In this document: positions 43,032 to 52,610 of the stretch, in pieces
How positions within the stretch are numbered: position 1 is the stretch's first letter
Layout of the letters: each line of letters opens with the position of its first letter
DNA from: Gammaproteobacteria bacterium
GTDB taxonomy: Bacteria > Pseudomonadota > Gammaproteobacteria > Pseudomonadales > Pseudohongiellaceae
DNA: 64,000 nt
Assembly (NCBI GenBank): GCA_029253585.1
Contig: JAQWZF010000018.1
Coordinates: 186,001 to 250,000, forward strand
Direction: 5' to 3'
Notes under the pieces: generated by a model
What the model was told of the DNA's origin: nothing
Seen by the model: the letters and a program-made list of their open reading frames with translations, nothing else
The model's database searches: none
Translations under genes and position numbers: made by a program

Positions 43032-44807
43032 ATGAGTACTGATCAAGCTGTTCTACTCTTAATATTGTTCGCTCTGTTAGTGCTGCTGGTTTGGGGGCGC
43101 TGGCGTTACGATATTGTCGCACTGGGCGCGCTGTTTACTGCTAGTATCTTCGGCTTAGTGCCGCAGACAGAATTGTTCGCCGGCTTTGGAAATCCTGCAA
43201 CTATAACTGTCGTCATGGTGTTAATAGTCAGTTTCGGCCTGACTAAATCCGGGGCTGTAGAATTTATAGCCGATGCGATTGAGCCTATTTCGTCCACACC
43301 GTATCTGCATATTGCGGTATTAACATTTCTTGCTGCATTTCTCTCGATGTTTATGAACAACGTCGGTGCTCTAGCGCTACTTATGCCTATCGCTATTAAA
43401 TCGACTACCATGGCTGGACGGTCACCGGCTACGGTTCTGATGCCGCTTTCCTTCGGCTCTATTCTTGGCGGTCTCGTAACCTTGATTGGTACGCCTCCGA
43501 ATATTCTAATCGCAAACTATCGTCAGCAGATGACGGGCGAGGCATTCACCATGTTTGATTTTGCGCCTGTCGGCGGGGGCATAGCGATCTGTGGAATATT
43601 TTTCATGCTACTAATTGGCTGGAAGTTGGTGAGGGTGCGCAAACAGACTACTGGCTTGGATCTTTTCGACGTGGAGAAGTACCTCTTCGAACTCAAGGTG
43701 ACAGAGGAATCCGTATTTGCGAATAAGAAGGCTGGCGAGCTGAGGGACGCCCTCGCCGAACAGAAGTTATCGGTTCATTCGATGGTGCATCGACGAGAGA
43801 AACTACCCATGGTCTATAGGCGCCAGATGGTATTGCCGAATGACCTTTTAATGTTGCAGGGATCTCACGACGATATAGCGCAATTTGCAAGTGCCAACGG
43901 GCTACTTATGGTGTCTGCGGAGAATGCGCAGAAAGAGGTTTTGCATTCGGAGGATTCGAAGGTTGCAGAAGTGGTAGTGACGCCTAATTCACCCATAGTG
44001 GGCAGAACGGTTAGCCAGATTAGGTTTAATAGAAAATATTCAGTCAATTTGCTAGCCGCATCGAGATCGGGTACTCCACATAAGGAGAGGTTAAGAGACT
44101 TCAAGTTTGAAATTGGGGATGTTCTGTTGTTGCATGGGGCGGAAGACGAAATCGAGGAGGCGATAATGAAGTTGAACTGTTATCCGCTGGCGAGTCGAGT
44201 TCTGGGCCTGGGCAGGAGCAAGAAGGCAGTGCCTGCCATGCTCACGTTTATTATCGCCATTGTCGCAGCGGCAAGTGGTCTAGTAACTATTCAGCTGGCC
44301 TTGGGTTTTGCAACGGTGGCCATGGTGTTGCTAAATACAGTACCGGTTAGGGAGTTCTACGATGGCGTCGATTGGGCTGTAGTCGTTCTGCTGGGTGCGA
44401 TGATTCCGCTTGGAGCTGCATTGGAAACGACAGGGACAACGACACTGTTAGTTAACGGTATTCTAGTCGTAGCTGGCGATATGTCTCCTGTTTTTCTGAT
44501 CGCAATGATACTAATTATTACTATGTCGGTGTCAGACGTTCTCAACAATGCCGCGACAGCGATCCTGATGGCGCCAATTGCATTTAATATAGCCTTGTCG
44601 CTCAATCTCAATCCGGATGCCTTCTTGATGGCCGTCGCTGTAGGTGCATCATGCGCATTCCTAACGCCGATTGGTCATCAGAACAATGCGCTCATAATGG
44701 GGCCTGGTGGCTATAAATTTGGTGACTACTGGCGCATGGGTCTGCCATTGGAGATTGTCATAGTCATCGTTGCTCTTCCCCTTTTGCTTATAGTTTGGCC
44801 CCTCTAG
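43032..44807 (+). CDS. SLC13/DASS-type transporter with internal TrkA-C domains
   Basis: 591 aa. Membrane half 1 (about 1-200) has the FMNNVGALALLMPIAI and GGLVTLIGTPPNILIA motifs of the DASS substrate site. Two TrkA-C (RCK) regulatory domains occupy about 205-385. Membrane half 2 (400-591) repeats the motif as SDVLNNAATAILMAPIA and ASCAFLTPIGHQNN. These proteins carry sulfate, citrate or dicarboxylates. It follows the FAHD1-like gene by 15 bases. Confidence 0.85.
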   Translation: MSTDQAVLLLILFALLVLLVWGRWRYDIVALGALFTASIFGLVPQTELFAGFGNPATITVVMVLIVSFGLTKSGAVEFIADAIEPISSTPYLHIAVLTFLAAFLSMFMNNVGALALLMPIAIKSTTMAGRSPATVLMPLSFGSILGGLVTLIGTPPNILIANYRQQMTGEAFTMFDFAPVGGGIAICGIFFMLLIGWKLVRVRKQTTGLDLFDVEKYLFELKVTEESVFANKKAGELRDALAEQKLSVHSMVHRREKLPMVYRRQMVLPNDLLMLQGSHDDIAQFASANGLLMVSAENAQKEVLHSEDSKVAEVVVTPNSPIVGRTVSQIRFNRKYSVNLLAASRSGTPHKERLRDFKFEIGDVLLLHGAEDEIEEAIMKLNCYPLASRVLGLGRSKKAVPAMLTFIIAIVAAASGLVTIQLALGFATVAMVLLNTVPVREFYDGVDWAVVVLLGAMIPLGAALETTGTTTLLVNGILVVAGDMSPVFLIAMILIITMSVSDVLNNAATAILMAPIAFNIALSLNLNPDAFLMAVAVGASCAFLTPIGHQNNALIMGPGGYKFGDYWRMGLPLEIVIVIVALPLLLIVWPL

Positions 44808-44835
44808 TTTCAATGTTTGCACGGCTTAAGTGTGA

Positions 44836-44862
44836 TTGCTAGTAAGGCCGGAATGCTATAAA
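44836..44862 (+). promoter_or_regulatory. Candidate extended -10 promoter for the ATP-grasp gene
   Basis: TGCTATAAA (44854-44862), an extended -10 element, with TTGCTA about 15 bases upstream. It is 32 bases before the start of the ATP-grasp gene, after the SLC13 gene ends. This implies independent transcription of the ATP-grasp/alpha-E/peptidase operon. Confidence 0.4.
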
Positions 44863-44894
44863 TTACAGGCTTTATCATCGTTTAAGCGATTCCT

Positions 44895-46337
44895 ATGCGT
44901 GTCAATTGGAAGACTTACAATTCCGGCAAATTTTTTGATGAGATCATCAGCACTCCAGGTTTTGCCCGTAAGCCAGCACGCCGCCTGGCGAGTTATCTTG
45001 CTTCTCTGACTCACGCTGAGTTGCTTGAGAAGAAGCGCGCCGCCGATCTGGCAATCAAGACGATGGGCATTTCCTTTACCGTCTACAGCGATGCTGGAAA
45101 TATCGATCGCGAGTGGCCCTATGACATCATTCCGCGCATTATTGCGGAGAAGGAATGGGATAAAACTAGTCTCGGTTTGCAGCAACGGCTACGCGCCCTA
45201 AACTGCTTCATCAACGACACCTATAACGACCAGAAGATTTTTAAAGACAAGGTAATTCCCAAAGAACTTGTTCTGGATTCGACCAATTTTAGAAAGCAGT
45301 GTATGGGGATCAACCCGCGCTTTGGTGTCTGGGCTCATATCTGCGGTACCGACCTGATCAAGGGTGATGACGGTCAGTTCTATGTCTTGGAAGATAATCT
45401 TCGAGTTCCTTCCGGTGTTTCCTATATGCTGGAAAATCGACGAGTAACGAAGCGTGTGTTTCCCGAACTTTTCGAGAACCATAGCATTCGTCCTATTACA
45501 GAATATCCGGCGCAGTTGTTTGACACGCTGGCGGCGATCTCCCCCAGACAGTCAGACTATCCCGAGGTTGTCGTCCTCACCCCTGGGGTCTATAACTCGG
45601 CATACTTCGAACACTCCTTCCTTGCGCAGCGTATGGGGGCAGAGTTGGTTGAGGGTGGAGATCTTGTCGTTGAGAAAGACAAGGTCTACATGCGCACTAT
45701 CGATGGTCTGTCGCAGGTGGATGTAATCTATCGAAGAATCGATGATATGTTTCTCGACCCAAAAGTTTTCAATAAAGACTCCGCATTGGGTGTTCCCGGG
45801 CTTTTTCAGTCCTGGGTTAAAGGCAATGTAGCCCTTGCTAACGCTCCGGGAGCTGGCGTAGCTGACGACAAGATTATCTATACCTACGTTCCCGCTATGA
45901 TTAAATATTATCTTGGTGAGGAGCCGCTGCTGCCAAATGTGCCGAGTTTTCTTTGCGTTGATAAAGTACAGCGGCAGCATGTGTTGCAGAATCTGGACAA
46001 ATTAGTGATTAAACCTGCGAATGAATCGGGTGGCTATGGCATGCTCATTGGCCCGCAGGCTAGCAAGCGGGAATTGGCGGAGTTTGCTCGACGAATCAAG
46101 GCCGACCCAAGAAATTACATGGCGCAGCCGCTCATCTCACTATCCACCGTGCCCATACTAGGCGAGCACAGCGTGGAGCCAAGGCACGTCGACTTGCGAC
46201 CCTTCATCCTGCAGGCAGACAAGACGCACGTAACGGCTGGCGGTCTCACTCGGGTAGCGATGGTGAAGGGCTCCTTCGTGGTTAATTCATCACAGGGTGG
46301 CGGTAGTAAAGACACCTGGATAGTGGGAGATAAATAA
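44895..46337 (+). CDS. Circularly permuted type 2 ATP-grasp protein
   Basis: 480 aa protein of the circularly permuted ATP-grasp family (DUF404/407). Signatures: FNDTYND-type segment (FINDTYNDQKIF), the GVWAHICGTDLIKGDDGQFYVLEDNLRVPSGVSYML region (split by normal turns), KPANESGGYGMLIGP as the ATP-binding turn, and RHVDLRPFILQ. It is known to be co-encoded with alpha-E, transglutaminase and Anbu genes and is proposed to form peptide-like bonds. Here the alpha-E gene follows five bases later. Confidence 0.9.
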   Translation: MRVNWKTYNSGKFFDEIISTPGFARKPARRLASYLASLTHAELLEKKRAADLAIKTMGISFTVYSDAGNIDREWPYDIIPRIIAEKEWDKTSLGLQQRLRALNCFINDTYNDQKIFKDKVIPKELVLDSTNFRKQCMGINPRFGVWAHICGTDLIKGDDGQFYVLEDNLRVPSGVSYMLENRRVTKRVFPELFENHSIRPITEYPAQLFDTLAAISPRQSDYPEVVVLTPGVYNSAYFEHSFLAQRMGAELVEGGDLVVEKDKVYMRTIDGLSQVDVIYRRIDDMFLDPKVFNKDSALGVPGLFQSWVKGNVALANAPGAGVADDKIIYTYVPAMIKYYLGEEPLLPNVPSFLCVDKVQRQHVLQNLDKLVIKPANESGGYGMLIGPQASKRELAEFARRIKADPRNYMAQPLISLSTVPILGEHSVEPRHVDLRPFILQADKTHVTAGGLTRVAMVKGSFVVNSSQGGGSKDTWIVGDK

Positions 46338-46342
46338 ATCTT

Positions 46343-47290
46343 ATGCTTTCACGAGTTGCTGAACGAATATACTGGCAGGCGCGCTATTTGGAGCGCGCGG
46401 AGAATACCGCGCGTCTTCTCAATGTTTTTTCTACCTTGCTGTTAGACCTGCCCCCAGGTACTAAGCTGGGGTGGAGGTCTCTGGTCGAGATTACCGGCAA
46501 TGAGATCGCCTTCGATGCGAAATACAAGTTGGCGAACGAACGCAATGTTATGCGTTTTCTGATGCTAGATGGGGGAAGCAGTTCGCTTCTAGCGACTTTA
46601 GCGAATACTCGAGAGAATGCCCGAACCACTAGAGAGATAATGCCGCTAGAGGCGTTTGAGCAGATCAATGACCTCTATCATTATGCCAAAGACAACGCGG
46701 TCGCTTCTCTTTCCGGCGGTTCCAGGCACAAATTTCTCGAAGAAATTATCTCTAATTGTCATGAAATCTCCGGTTTGATGGCGGGCACTATGAGCAGGGG
46801 AGCGGCATACAGTTTTGTTCGCCTCGGTAGATCGCTGGAGCGAGCCGATATGGCAACTCGTATTATCGATGTTGGTTCTGGCAATTTGTTGCCTGATATA
46901 GGTACGGGAAAGAGGCAGGCGGAATCGAATGAGCCCTATGAGAACACGCTCTGGATGAACATTTTGCGCTCACTAACTGCTTATCAGATGTATCGCCAAC
47001 ACGTGAAGCACCGAGTTAACGGTGAAGATGTTGTAAGGTTTCTTCTTCAGGATGATGACTTCCCTCGGGCGGCGACTCATGCGCTAACCACTATAACAAA
47101 GGTATTGAAGCACCTGCCGAAGGGTAGCAAAGCCGCCAAGCAGGTGGACAAGACACTTCTGATTATTCAGAAGGGCAACATCAGCAAGTTACTAGACGCG
47201 GGCTTGTTTAAATATCTTGATGGCTTACAAATTGAAATTGCCACGATACATCAAAGTATTGCGGACACCTGGTTCCTTCCTCACAAATAG
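46343..47290 (+). CDS. Alpha-E domain protein (DUF403)
   Basis: 315 aa all-helical protein. The N-terminus MLSRVAERIYWQARYLERAENTARLL (split here) is the defining motif, and FVRLGRSLERADMATRIIDVG repeats it internally, consistent with an internal duplication carrying Arg/Glu-rich sites. The function is unknown, but it is always linked with the ATP-grasp protein. It begins five bases after that gene and is followed with no gap by the zinc peptidase gene. Confidence 0.9.
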   Translation: MLSRVAERIYWQARYLERAENTARLLNVFSTLLLDLPPGTKLGWRSLVEITGNEIAFDAKYKLANERNVMRFLMLDGGSSSLLATLANTRENARTTREIMPLEAFEQINDLYHYAKDNAVASLSGGSRHKFLEEIISNCHEISGLMAGTMSRGAAYSFVRLGRSLERADMATRIIDVGSGNLLPDIGTGKRQAESNEPYENTLWMNILRSLTAYQMYRQHVKHRVNGEDVVRFLLQDDDFPRAATHALTTITKVLKHLPKGSKAAKQVDKTLLIIQKGNISKLLDAGLFKYLDGLQIEIATIHQSIADTWFLPHK

Positions 47291-48301
47291 ATGAGAAATT
47301 TTAAATGTAAATGCGGGCAGGTGCTCTTCTTTGAGAACAGCAAGTGCCTCAGTTGTGGCTTTAGTGTGGGCTTCGACCCCCATACAATGAAGATGCGCCG
47401 AGTCGCCGAGGCGAACTTGAGCAACCCTCAGATTGCATCGAGAAAGTCTCCGCTACATCGCTGCAAGAACAATATCGACTATGATGTGTGTAATTGGCTG
47501 GTTAATGATCCGGCTGCTGAATACTGTCTCTCCTGCGAGCTAAACCATACGATTCCTAATTTACTGGATCAGAATAGACGTGCGTGGTGGAAGAGCCTGG
47601 AATATGCCAAACGCCGACTGGTCTTCTCTCTGCTGAGTCTTAACTTGCCCGTAGTAAGTAAACGCAATGACCCTATGGGTCTGGCTTTTAAGTTTATGGA
47701 AGACAAGAGGACAAACCCGGAAGTCTTCGAATCCCATGTTAATACCGGTCACCTCGATGGCATGATTACTATTAACATCGCCGAAGCGGATCGGGTGAGG
47801 AGCGAAATCGCCAGGCAATATACCAGAGAATTGTATCGCACCCTGCTTGGCCATTTCCGCCACGAGAGCGGACACTTTTACTTTCTTAAGTTGATCGATA
47901 CCGACCAGAGGAAAGAGCAATTTAAGGCATTATTCGGCGACTACACGGTTGATTATTCTGCCGCTCTGAAGGCCTATTATGAGAATAACTTCGTCACACC
48001 CCATGACCCGAATATGATCAGCCATTATGCACAGTCTCATCCATGGGAGGACTGGGCGGAAGTCTGGGCGCATTACCTGCACATGATAGATACTCTAGAG
48101 ACGGCGAATCAGTATCGCGTCCGTCAGAGCTCGGCACAGTTTGACAATATCGATAATACTCTGGCTAAGTGGGCAGATTTGACGCTGCTATTGAATTCGC
48201 TGAACCGCAGTATGGGGCTGGAAGATGCCTACCCGTTTGTACTCTCACAGTTATCGCTTAGGAAGCTCCGCTTCGTTCATGGCCTAATTTATCCCAGTTA
48301 G
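47291..48301 (+). CDS. Zinc-ribbon putative metallopeptidase (Peptidase_Mx/DUF type)
   Basis: 336 aa. The N-terminus carries a zinc ribbon (C6, C8, C19, C22: CKCGQVLFF...CLSC). A second Cys group is at C58, C67, C79 and C82. A HExxH site, H191-E192-S193-G194-H195 (FRHESGHFYF), is followed by EDWAEVWAHYLHM, which may supply the third ligand. It matches the putative zinc-binding metallopeptidase family. It abuts the alpha-E gene and occupies the slot where a transglutaminase is usual in this cluster. Its 3' end overlaps the convergent Anbu gene by 44 bases. Confidence 0.8.
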   Translation: MRNFKCKCGQVLFFENSKCLSCGFSVGFDPHTMKMRRVAEANLSNPQIASRKSPLHRCKNNIDYDVCNWLVNDPAAEYCLSCELNHTIPNLLDQNRRAWWKSLEYAKRRLVFSLLSLNLPVVSKRNDPMGLAFKFMEDKRTNPEVFESHVNTGHLDGMITINIAEADRVRSEIARQYTRELYRTLLGHFRHESGHFYFLKLIDTDQRKEQFKALFGDYTVDYSAALKAYYENNFVTPHDPNMISHYAQSHPWEDWAEVWAHYLHMIDTLETANQYRVRQSSAQFDNIDNTLAKWADLTLLLNSLNRSMGLEDAYPFVLSQLSLRKLRFVHGLIYPS

Positions 48302-49016
48302 TTGCCCAGGTAAGGGGTGGCATGCGCAGGAAGGCACCTTTGAGTAGTTGATCCCAGGATTTTTTTAGATCGCGAAGAAATTCGCTGTCTTCGTCGAAGC
48401 GGTGATAATTCGTCGCGGTGAGAGAGCTTGTTTTGTAGATTAGCATTTCAATCGGTGGTCCCACACTCAGGTTACTGCGCAGCGTTGAGTCCATGGAAAC
48501 GAGTGCGCACATAGCGCAAGTATCCAGATCAAGCTCAGGTGTCAGAATGCGGTCGAGTATGGGCTTGCCATATTTACTTTCTCCTATCTGTAGATAGGTT
48601 GTGTCCTTGGAAGTCGTGATGTGGTTTCCTTCCGGATAGACCAGTATAGTTTCATGCTTGGCAGTGCCTATCTGGCCGCCAATGATAAAGCTAGCCTCGA
48701 ACTTCTTGCCTTCGACTGTGCGTTTTTCCTGCTGTTCCCTTGAGATGTCACCGATGTAATCGGCCGCCTCTTCGAGGCTGCCAATATTGAGGAGATTTAC
48801 GTCTGCATTCTTTCGGATATCGGACTTTACGGTAGCGATGGTGGCCTGAGATGTGGCCAGGTTACCGGCGCTGAGGATGACGAACTGACGCTCGCCATCG
48901 ATGCCAAAGCGAAACATTTTGCTGTAAGTGGACACCTGATCTATACCGGCGTTGGTGAGTGAATCGGAGCAAAAGATCATGCCTCCGTCCACGGATACTG
49001 CTACACAATAAGTCAT
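48258..49016 (-). CDS. Anbu proteasome-like N-terminal-nucleophile protease
   Basis: 252 aa of the HslV/20S-beta superfamily. The N-terminus MTYCVAVSVDGGMIFCSDSLTNAG (two pieces) shows that Thr2 becomes the nucleophile after Met removal, with D17 and K32 of the mature chain (SDS; STYSKMF) completing the catalytic set. Anbu assembles into open helical or ring structures and is genetically linked with ATP-grasp/alpha-E genes; its substrates are unknown. Here it is on the opposite strand and convergent, overlapping the peptidase gene by 44 bases. Confidence 0.9.
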   Translation of the reverse strand: MTYCVAVSVDGGMIFCSDSLTNAGIDQVSTYSKMFRFGIDGERQFVILSAGNLATSQATIATVKSDIRKNADVNLLNIGSLEEAADYIGDISREQQEKRTVEGKKFEASFIIGGQIGTAKHETILVYPEGNHITTSKDTTYLQIGESKYGKPILDRILTPELDLDTCAMCALVSMDSTLRSNLSVGPPIEMLIYKTSSLTATNYHRFDEDSEFLRDLKKSWDQLLKGAFLRMPPLTWATNWDKLGHERSGAS

Positions 49017-49198
49017 TTTTTATTAATTCTAGAAAATCAGGCGGACAATCATACTAACTATGCTGGTAGCTGGGTAGCGGTTTTTCAATAATTTCGGAGG
49101 GAAATTTTCACGAATATAGCGGGTTTTATTTGAAGCGAATAATAGCCACAGGGCCTCTAAAAATAGCCTCTACAGGGTCTTCTATCGACATAATAAAC

Positions 49199-49480
49199 CT
49201 AGCGCATGGAGTCTAGCAGGCCATTCAGATCATCGTAGCCGAAGTCATCGTCGTAGTCGAATTCGTGTTCGATACGCTTGCTCTCCAAACGTTCTTCGAT
49301 GCGCCTACGCAAATCGGTTAGCTGTGTCTTGGAGGGGGCCGCTTTTACCGTTTCGTCATCACTATCAGTAGCAACAACGGCGTCGTCAATATCATCTGTA
49401 TCATCGATCGGTAATATGGCAGCAGAATCAAAAAACTCTTTCGAGTCGTCGATTGAGTCATCCCATTGGGTTTCTTTCAT
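49199..49480 (-). CDS. Small acidic protein, possibly PA3496 family
   Basis: 93 aa, strongly acidic with many Asp. The segment LTDLRRRIEERLESKRIEHEFDYDDDFGYDD (two pieces) has the R-R-x-I-E-x-x-x-E-x-K-R helix followed by an acidic tail seen in PA3496-type small proteins; this assignment is tentative. ATG at 49480 is chosen over an upstream GTG at 49492. It stands alone. Confidence 0.55.
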   Translation of the reverse strand: MKETQWDDSIDDSKEFFDSAAILPIDDTDDIDDAVVATDSDDETVKAAPSKTQLTDLRRRIEERLESKRIEHEFDYDDDFGYDDLNGLLDSMR

Positions 49481-49713
49481 GGTGATCACCACTGTGTCAA
49501 AATAAACGGTGTTTAACTGAGAGCACTAGCTCCTTGGTAAACGTATCGTTTGTTCTGGCGCGAATCTTCAATAAAAATCACGAAAAAATCAAAGAATATT
49601 TTAAGAATTTTTAGGCGGCGTGAAGCGCCCGAAAGAGCGCCAGAGGAAGTGCTAGAGAAAGGCCAGAGAAAAGCCAATAAAAACAGCAAATTACTTGGGT
49701 GAGGAGGGGCTGT

Positions 49714-51465
49714 CTAGGCGCCAGCCTGAAGTAGATCAATCGCTTTCTGGCGTAATTCTTTCTTGGCAATCTTGCCGGTCGCGATTCGTGGGAGTTGCTC
49801 GTATTGAAAATAGAAGCGCTCGGGAATCTTGAAGCCTGCGATGCGCGAGCTAAGAAAACTGGTCAACTGCTCATCGCTAAGGGTGCTGCCTTCTTGCAAC
49901 ATGATAGATGCGCAGGGCATCTCGCCAAGTCTCTCGTCAGGGATGCCATAGACAGAAACTTCGTTGACTTCGGGATGTTCGCTGATGGCATATTCGACTT
50001 CCGCGCAGCCAATATTTTCGCCACCGCGTATCACTATGTCTTTCGCACGATCCAGAATAATAAGAAAACCGAGTTCATCCAGCATACCGATGTCGCCACT
50101 GTGGAACCAGCCGTCTTTGATGACCTCGGCGGTGGCCTCGGGATTATTCCAATAGCCCTTCATCACGGTTGGGCCTTTAATACAAATCTCGCCTACCTGA
50201 CCGTCTTCTAGAGTCTTTCCGGACTCGTCGACTATCTTCACACTGGTGACAGGTGGGGTCGGCCTTCCCGTGCTATTCGGTCGGCTAGCGTAGAATTTTC
50301 CAGAGATAATAGCGCCTATTGCATTGGTCTCGGTCAGACCATAGCCCAACCCTGGAACCGCTGCATCGGGAAACTTTTGCATGATCATATTGAGGTGCTC
50401 AGGAGGGCGAGGCGCACCACCGCTCTGCACAGCACGCAGACTACTCAGGTCTGTCGCGGCGAATTTCGGAGACTGCATGATTTCCCAGGCCATGGTAGGT
50501 ACGCCGTGGAATACCGAGATTCTCTCTTGTTCTATCAGTTGCAAAGCGACGTCTGCATCCCATTTGTACATCATCACAAACTTGCGCAGGTAGATGAAAC
50601 TCGCCAGAAACTGGGCATGACTTCCAGTCACATGAAATAGAGGTACATTCGCGAGCAAGGCTGGTGGATACTCCGGGTTTTCGTCTACTAGCTCAGGACG
50701 AAGAATCTCTGTTATTTCCTTAACAAATTTCCAGGTGTACAGAGCATTAATAATACTTCTATGAGTGGAGAGCACGCCTTTGGGCATGCCTGTTGAGCCA
50801 GATGTGTACATGATCGAGGCTTTGTCTTCGGGAAGCACCTGAATCTGCGCAAATTCTTTGTTAGATAGTGGCTGCACAGCCCGTGCTAATTGATAAAACT
50901 CGCCGTAGGAGGAGTTCTCTTCGGGCTTGATCATCACGACCTGCACATCAAGGTCTTCGATGAATGGTTTGACCAAATTCAGGCGCGCAGGGTCTAGGAA
51001 TATTAGCTTGCTGTCGCTGTCGGTGAGACCAAATTTCAGTTCCGGCCCCTTCCACCAGGAATTCATGGGGACTGCGATTGCGCCCATGGCGGTGATGGCC
51101 ATGTAGGCAATGCACCATTCGGGAGAATTGCGCGCACAGATGGCGACACTATCGCCCAATTCGATCGCGTATTTTTCTTTTAAGACTCTCGCCATGCGCA
51201 GAGCGATATCCAGACTCTCCGAGAAACTAAGCCGTTCTTCCTGATAGACGAGGAATGTCTGATCCGCAGCTTCCAGCCCCAGTTGGTAGAGCTCGTAGAG
51301 GTTCGCAGGGACGTTGGCGAATACATCTAGCTCCTGACCATCGATGCTAATGGTTTCTGTTGCCAGTGGCGCCCCTGGTGCCTTATGTGTAGCTGCAATG
51401 GTTTTCAGCTGGGTCAGGTCATCGCTTATTTGCTGCTCGGAAAGTTTGTTGGCTTCTAGAGTCAC
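49714..51465 (-). CDS. Class I adenylate-forming acyl-CoA synthetase
   Basis: 583 aa. P-loop IMYTSGSTGMPKGV, A5 motif GYGLTETNA, the hinge GWFHSGDIGMLDELGF, ILDRAKDIVIRGGENIG and the acyl-adenylate lysine in ATGKIAKKELR are all intact. Activation of a fatty or aromatic acid is expected. Its GTG start overlaps the stop of the quinone oxidoreductase gene by four bases, so the two form an operon. The synthetase at 18729 is only a distant relative. Confidence 0.85.
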   Translation of the reverse strand: MTLEANKLSEQQISDDLTQLKTIAATHKAPGAPLATETISIDGQELDVFANVPANLYELYQLGLEAADQTFLVYQEERLSFSESLDIALRMARVLKEKYAIELGDSVAICARNSPEWCIAYMAITAMGAIAVPMNSWWKGPELKFGLTDSDSKLIFLDPARLNLVKPFIEDLDVQVVMIKPEENSSYGEFYQLARAVQPLSNKEFAQIQVLPEDKASIMYTSGSTGMPKGVLSTHRSIINALYTWKFVKEITEILRPELVDENPEYPPALLANVPLFHVTGSHAQFLASFIYLRKFVMMYKWDADVALQLIEQERISVFHGVPTMAWEIMQSPKFAATDLSSLRAVQSGGAPRPPEHLNMIMQKFPDAAVPGLGYGLTETNAIGAIISGKFYASRPNSTGRPTPPVTSVKIVDESGKTLEDGQVGEICIKGPTVMKGYWNNPEATAEVIKDGWFHSGDIGMLDELGFLIILDRAKDIVIRGGENIGCAEVEYAISEHPEVNEVSVYGIPDERLGEMPCASIMLQEGSTLSDEQLTSFLSSRIAGFKIPERFYFQYEQLPRIATGKIAKKELRQKAIDLLQAGA

Positions 51466-52445
51466 TCTTTGCTGATCTCCAAGGTTACTTTGCCCATGAC
51501 TTTTCGCTCGGTAAACACATTAAAGGCGTTTACAAAATCGCTCATGGCAAAAGATTCGGTGACGATTGGCTTGAGTTTGCCTTCGTCGTACATCTGCAGC
51601 AGTTCGGCGAAGTTATTCTCGTACTCTTGGGGCTCTTCTTTTCTAAAGCGACCCAGGAATACGCCTACCATCGAGGCACCTTTTAGCAGCGCGAGATTTG
51701 CCTTGTATTCGGGTATGCGTCCACTGGCAAACCCAATAACCAGGAGTCTTCCGTTCCAGTTTATGCAGCGACAGCTCTGATCGAACAGGTCGCCACCAAC
51801 CGGATCATAGATGACATCGGCGCCTCTGCCTTTCGTGAGGTCTTTAACTCGTTCCTTTAATTCCCCGTCACCATAGTTGAGCAGTGCATCCGGGTGCAGC
51901 CGATTGACGAACTCGAGTTTCTCATCGGAGCTTGCGGCGGCTATCACCCGTGCTCCCATGACTTTGCCTAACTCAACGGCAGCCAGGCCGACACCGCCAC
52001 TGGCACCAAGTACGAGTAAGGTTTCATCTGGCTTTAGCTGTGCACGCTGCTTCAGTGCGTAGTAGGAGGTGGTGTAGATCATGGCGAAGCCGGCGGCGGT
52101 CTTGAAATCCATGCTATCCGGAATCTTGCGCAGACCATCGGCTTTTACAGCAACTTGCTCGGCCAGGCCGCCGATACCGGGCGTTGCCATGACCCTGTCG
52201 CCTACAGAGAATCCCTGCAGCCCGGCTCCAACGGAGGTAATAATTCCGCCAACTTCCGAGCCAGGTGTGAAGGGCATGGGTGGTTGGAATTGGTATTTCC
52301 CTTGAATTTGCAAGCCATCTGGAAAATTCAGCGATGCTGAGTAGACTTTTACAATAGTCTCGTTTTCAGAAGCGACGGGGTCGTCGATATCTTCCAATAC
52401 TAGGTTTTCTGGTGGGCCATAAGACTTACAAACTATAGCTTTCAT
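51462..52445 (-). CDS. NADPH:quinone oxidoreductase family protein
   Basis: 327 aa zinc-independent MDR enzyme, with AASLNFPDGLQIQGKYQ-type N-terminal motif (SASLNFPDGLQIQGKYQ), GSEVGGIITSVGAG and the Rossmann turn GASGGVGLAAVELGK. This subgroup often accompanies acyl-CoA metabolism and may reduce enoyl-CoAs or quinones. It is translationally coupled to the acyl-CoA synthetase gene (ATGA-type overlap), supporting a shared pathway. Confidence 0.8.
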   Translation of the reverse strand: MKAIVCKSYGPPENLVLEDIDDPVASENETIVKVYSASLNFPDGLQIQGKYQFQPPMPFTPGSEVGGIITSVGAGLQGFSVGDRVMATPGIGGLAEQVAVKADGLRKIPDSMDFKTAAGFAMIYTTSYYALKQRAQLKPDETLLVLGASGGVGLAAVELGKVMGARVIAAASSDEKLEFVNRLHPDALLNYGDGELKERVKDLTKGRGADVIYDPVGGDLFDQSCRCINWNGRLLVIGFASGRIPEYKANLALLKGASMVGVFLGRFRKEEPQEYENNFAELLQMYDEGKLKPIVTESFAMSDFVNAFNVFTERKVMGKVTLEISKE

Positions 52446-52610
52446 CGGTTTACCTCGTGCACAACGAAGGCGGATTCAATCATGAATAGGGCTCTACTTC
52501 AATTAATCAAGGAATTCTGAGTTTGTTCGCTTCAGTAGTCGCGATAGTATTGTTGTGGCCACTGCAAACGCGTATATTTACATAGTGACTTTTCTGCAGT
52601 GCATCCCACA

